A stretch of 64,000 nt of DNA from DASWLF01 sp963768765 (GTDB taxonomy: Bacteria; Desulfobacterota; Desulfobaccia; Desulfobaccales; 0-14-0-80-60-11), in assembly GCA_963768765.1 (NCBI GenBank), contig CAVYJK010000014.1:153398-217397 (forward strand). The letters are read 5' to 3'. This document shows, piece after piece, positions 61,317-64,000 of this stretch. The notes beneath the pieces were generated by a model. That model saw only the letters and a program-made list of their open reading frames with translations. It had not been told where the DNA came from and ran no database searches. Each line of letters begins with the position of its first letter. The stretch's first letter is position 1. The position numbers and the translations under genes are program-made.

Positions 61317-62669
61317 ATGGATCAATCAGCTGTCGTCACTTTCCAGGACCAGATCATGTCCCAGGCACAAAATTGGTATTACTCTCGGGGCCTGGCAGAA
61401 AGCGCCTTCTCTCAATGGCTACTTATCCTTGCCACCTTTTTTCTAGCCTTTTTAGGATATCGATTCTGGCTCCGTCCCTGGATCGACTCGAAGATTAAGG
61501 AACAGGGCGAGGAGTTGGGTTTTGGCAGGCACTGGTTTGTATTGACCATGTGCAAACGGCTTTTTATGCCTGTGATCCAGGTCTTCTTGCTTTGGATCGC
61601 CAGTGGAGTGGCCCGACGTCACGGCTGGCCTCATGAGTGGCTCCATATTGCCAGCGTTCTCCTGATTGCCTTGATTCTGAGCCAACTTATCACCATTCCC
61701 ATCATCTTGCAGAAGCGAAGACCCACCAGCCGGAGCTCCGCAGTATTAATCACCTTTGCGATATGGCTCATTGCAGCCCTGGAAATTTCCCATCTTCTTG
61801 CCCCGACGTTGGAACTCCTTAACAGCATTGACTTAAGGGTCGGGGGGGTTCGCCTCAGCCTGTTGCACCTTATCACTAGTGGGTTGCTCTTAACGGTTTT
61901 TCTGTGGCTGAGCCGGACGGCCAACGATGCCTTTGCCACCTGGGTTAAAACGGTGCCCAGCGTCAGTCCGTCATTCCAGGTTTTATTCCTAAAATTATTT
62001 AAAGTGGGATTTTTCACCTTGGCCATTATTATCACCCTGGGCGGTTTGGGCCTCGATCTGAGCAATCTTGCCTGGTTCAGCGGCGCCATCGGTTTGGGCC
62101 TCGGCTTTGGCTTGCAAAAGGTGATTTCCAACCTGGCCAGCGGCTTCATCATCCTGGCTGATAAATCCATCAAGCCCGGAGACGTGATTCAGGTGGGGGA
62201 AACTTATGGTTGGATAAATCATTTGGGCAGCCGGTACGTCTCCGTGATCACCCGGGATGGCATTGAATATCTTATCCCCAACGAGGACATGATCACCGGC
62301 AAGGTCATTAACTGGTCTTACAGCCACAACCTGGTGCGGCTTAAGCTCCCTGTAAGCATCGCCTACGGCTCGGATTTAGAACTGGCCATGAAGCTCATGC
62401 TCGGAGCCGCCCAAGCTGTCTCCCGGGTATTGCCAGAGCCCGAGCCCTCCTGCCGGCTGATGAATTTCGGGGATAGTTCCATCAACTTCCAGTTGCGCGT
62501 CTGGATTAATGACCCTCAAAACGGGGTAAGCGGGGTGAACAGCGAGGTTTTCCTGGGGGTCTGGAAAAGATTCCAAGAGCACGGCATCGAGATCCCCTTC
62601 CCGCAGCGGGTGCTATACCACAAGTCGGTGCCTGAGATAAGGGTGGCGAATTCCCAGGGAAGCGGTTGA
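61317..62669 (+). CDS. Mechanosensitive ion channel (MscS family)
   Basis: The 450-residue protein has four or five N-terminal membrane helices. The pore helix and beta domain of MscS follow (IGLGLGFGLQKVISNLASGFIIL, KPGDVIQVG, GIEYLIPNEDMITGKVINWS), with a C-terminal alpha/beta domain. It opens under membrane tension and protects against hypo-osmotic shock. TTGGAGG lies seven bases before the ATG. It is larger than E. coli MscS (286 residues) because of extra N-terminal helices. It is monocistronic. Confidence 0.92.
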   Translation: MDQSAVVTFQDQIMSQAQNWYYSRGLAESAFSQWLLILATFFLAFLGYRFWLRPWIDSKIKEQGEELGFGRHWFVLTMCKRLFMPVIQVFLLWIASGVARRHGWPHEWLHIASVLLIALILSQLITIPIILQKRRPTSRSSAVLITFAIWLIAALEISHLLAPTLELLNSIDLRVGGVRLSLLHLITSGLLLTVFLWLSRTANDAFATWVKTVPSVSPSFQVLFLKLFKVGFFTLAIIITLGGLGLDLSNLAWFSGAIGLGLGFGLQKVISNLASGFIILADKSIKPGDVIQVGETYGWINHLGSRYVSVITRDGIEYLIPNEDMITGKVINWSYSHNLVRLKLPVSIAYGSDLELAMKLMLGAAQAVSRVLPEPEPSCRLMNFGDSSINFQLRVWINDPQNGVSGVNSEVFLGVWKRFQEHGIEIPFPQRVLYHKSVPEIRVANSQGSG

Positions 62670-62962
62670 TAGGACTGTCCAAGATTTAAACTATCAAAAA
62701 CTGCTCTGAAAGTTTTTTCAGCGGAGAATAATCCATCACTAGCGGTTTTGATAATGGCAGACTTTTATACTATTTTCCTGATTTCGGGTGTGCTGAAGGC
62801 ACCTGAATGAGTGCTCTAGATCTGCTATGACCCAAAACTTATCGCGAGGCCAAAAGCTTCCCATATCCATTTCATATCTGGAACTTCTCCCTCTGCGCCG
62901 ATAATTTTCGCTCCTGGCAAGTGATCTTGATTTTATTTTTTATACAAAAGCAGAAAAGAGGT

Positions 62963-63896
62963 TCAGGTAGGTATTGGTTGAAGGGTTGAGCTTACCCCGG
63001 CCCAGTAGGCGTCCACGTTGGCCTGGATTTCTTGGATAAGGGCGTCGTTGCGCTCCGGTGTGAACAGGTGGGCGAAGCGCCCCTGTTTTTTCAGGTATTC
63101 CTCCACCGGCAGGCGGGGGTGGGGGATTTTGGTATGGACCAACTGGCCGTCCACGTATTCCTTGAGGGGCCAGATGCCGGTTTTCACCGCCAGCCTGCCG
63201 ATCTCCACCGCTTCTTTGGGGTCGAAGTCCCAGCCCGGGGGGCAGGGCGCCAGGGTGAGGATCAGGCGGGGCCCTTGGAGATTCTTGGCCTTCTCGATCT
63301 TCCGGGCCAGGTCCAGGGGTTCGGCGCCCACCGCGGTGGCCGCGTAGACCGGGCGGTGCGCGGTCCAGATGGCGAAAAGGTCCTTCTTATAGCCCGGGAA
63401 GCCCCGGGCGCTCAGGCTGGTGGCGGTGCGGGCCGCGTGGGGGGTGGCCTCCGAGTACTGCTGGCCGGTGTTCCCGAAGCCCTCGTTGTCGTAGCAGAGA
63501 TAGAGAAAATTGAGCCCCCGCTCCAGGGCGCTGGAGGTGGCGGAGAGCCCCATGCCGTAGGCCGCGCCGTCTCCGGTGAGGACCACCACCTCCAGGTCCT
63601 CTGCCGGGCCCATGCGGCCCTTGGCCAGCAGCAGGTCCAGGGCGTCCCGACCCCCTGGGCCCCGGCCGGGGCCGAAGCCATGGCGGTATAGATCCAGGCC
63701 CCCGGAAGGGCGTGAGGGATAGGTGGCCAGCAGCGTCAGGCACCCGCGCGGTGACGAACACGGTCTTCGTCCCCAGGATGTCATAGACTTCATGGAGCAC
63801 TTCCAGGCCCGCAGCCGGCGCACATGGGCGTCCCGGCGCCCAACAGATGGACGGAGGGGAGGGGTTTGGGGGGGTCTTCCGGTTGGTGGGGTTCAT
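62963..63896 (-). pseudogene. 2-oxoacid:ferredoxin oxidoreductase beta subunit (PorB-like), multiple frame changes
   Basis: The 3' two-thirds are one clean frame with the thiamine-diphosphate site VVLTGDGAAYGMGL, CYDNEGFGNTGQQ and RFAHLFTPE. They match the beta subunit of pyruvate or other 2-oxoacid ferredoxin oxidoreductases, which release CO2 and reduce ferredoxin. The 5' part (63640-63896) shows the expected N-terminal sequence only when six one-base shifts are allowed: MCAGCG, then LEVLHEVYDILGTKTVFVTA, GCLTLLATYP, LTPFRG, WIYTAMASAPAGAQGV and RDALDLLL. AAGGA precedes ATG 63896. Either the assembly is poor here or the gene has decayed. The partner alpha subunit would lie beyond the window. 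Confidence 0.75.
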
Positions 63897-64000
63897 GGCG
63901 CTTTTCCTTATGTAAGGCCGTTCCGAAAAGATTTGTTAGTGGGCGGCGCCCATTGCACTGTTATTCTGTTTATTATGCTTTTTAATCTTTTCCCAATATC

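Overview
This window looks like a chromosomal segment of a GC-rich, free-living anaerobic member of the former Deltaproteobacteria (Desulfobacterota), possibly near the Desulfobacca/Syntrophobacter lines. That placement is inferred from content: an AhbC-type radical SAM enzyme of the alternative (siroheme) haem route, a DVU0298-like HEAT protein, an archaeal-type fructose bisphosphate aldolase/phosphatase, a cyclodeaminase beside a methyltetrahydrofolate methyltransferase remnant, and a ferredoxin oxidoreductase subunit. No rRNA is present to confirm it.

Layout. 1-2.8 kb: two tRNA-Ser genes, a small membrane protein and phenylacetate-CoA ligase. 2.8-7.5 kb: a less GC-rich islet with a truncated spermidine-synthase-like membrane protein and a PMT-type glycosyltransferase, lying between intact tRNA-Asp and a decayed copy of its 3' half. 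7.5-14 kb: tRNA-Asp, tRNA-Val, then the proteostasis operon tig-clpP-clpX-lon on the minus strand, preceded by tRNA-Leu. 14-28 kb: housekeeping genes, including an overlapping cluster dnaJ-like/moaC/dksA-like, then rlmN, pgeF and ssb. 28-41 kb: recJ, a metal-dependent hydrolase, a K+ channel, an FBP aldolase/phosphatase fused to a SorC/CggR-like sugar-phosphate domain, hisB, a Tat-exported phosphoesterase carrying dispersed repeats inside its reading frame, hflX and a cyclodeaminase. 41-56 kb: an orphan ClpX-like unfoldase with its own promoter, ahbC, a cold-shock protein, an HDAC-family deacetylase, Fe-SOD, a hybrid histidine kinase followed by a GGDEF response regulator, a PC4-like protein, cysS and uvrB. 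56-60 kb: an AT-richer decayed island with an IS1595-type transposase, a broken HsdM-HsdS fusion, a small basic protein and a DUF3800 remnant. 60-64 kb: a small secreted protein, an MscS channel and a porB-like gene with many frame changes.

Two features stand out. First, almost every intergenic gap carries members of several dispersed palindromic repeat families, and some lie within coding sequence. Second, several otherwise well conserved genes (clpP, recJ, K+ channel, aldolase/phosphatase fusion, hsdM-hsdS, porB) are broken by one-base indels while the protein signal continues in another frame. This is either consensus error in the assembly or recent decay; raw reads would decide.

The most promising novelty is the aldolase/phosphatase fused to a SorC-type effector domain without a DNA-binding domain. 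It suggests a gluconeogenic enzyme carrying its own sugar-phosphate sensor.
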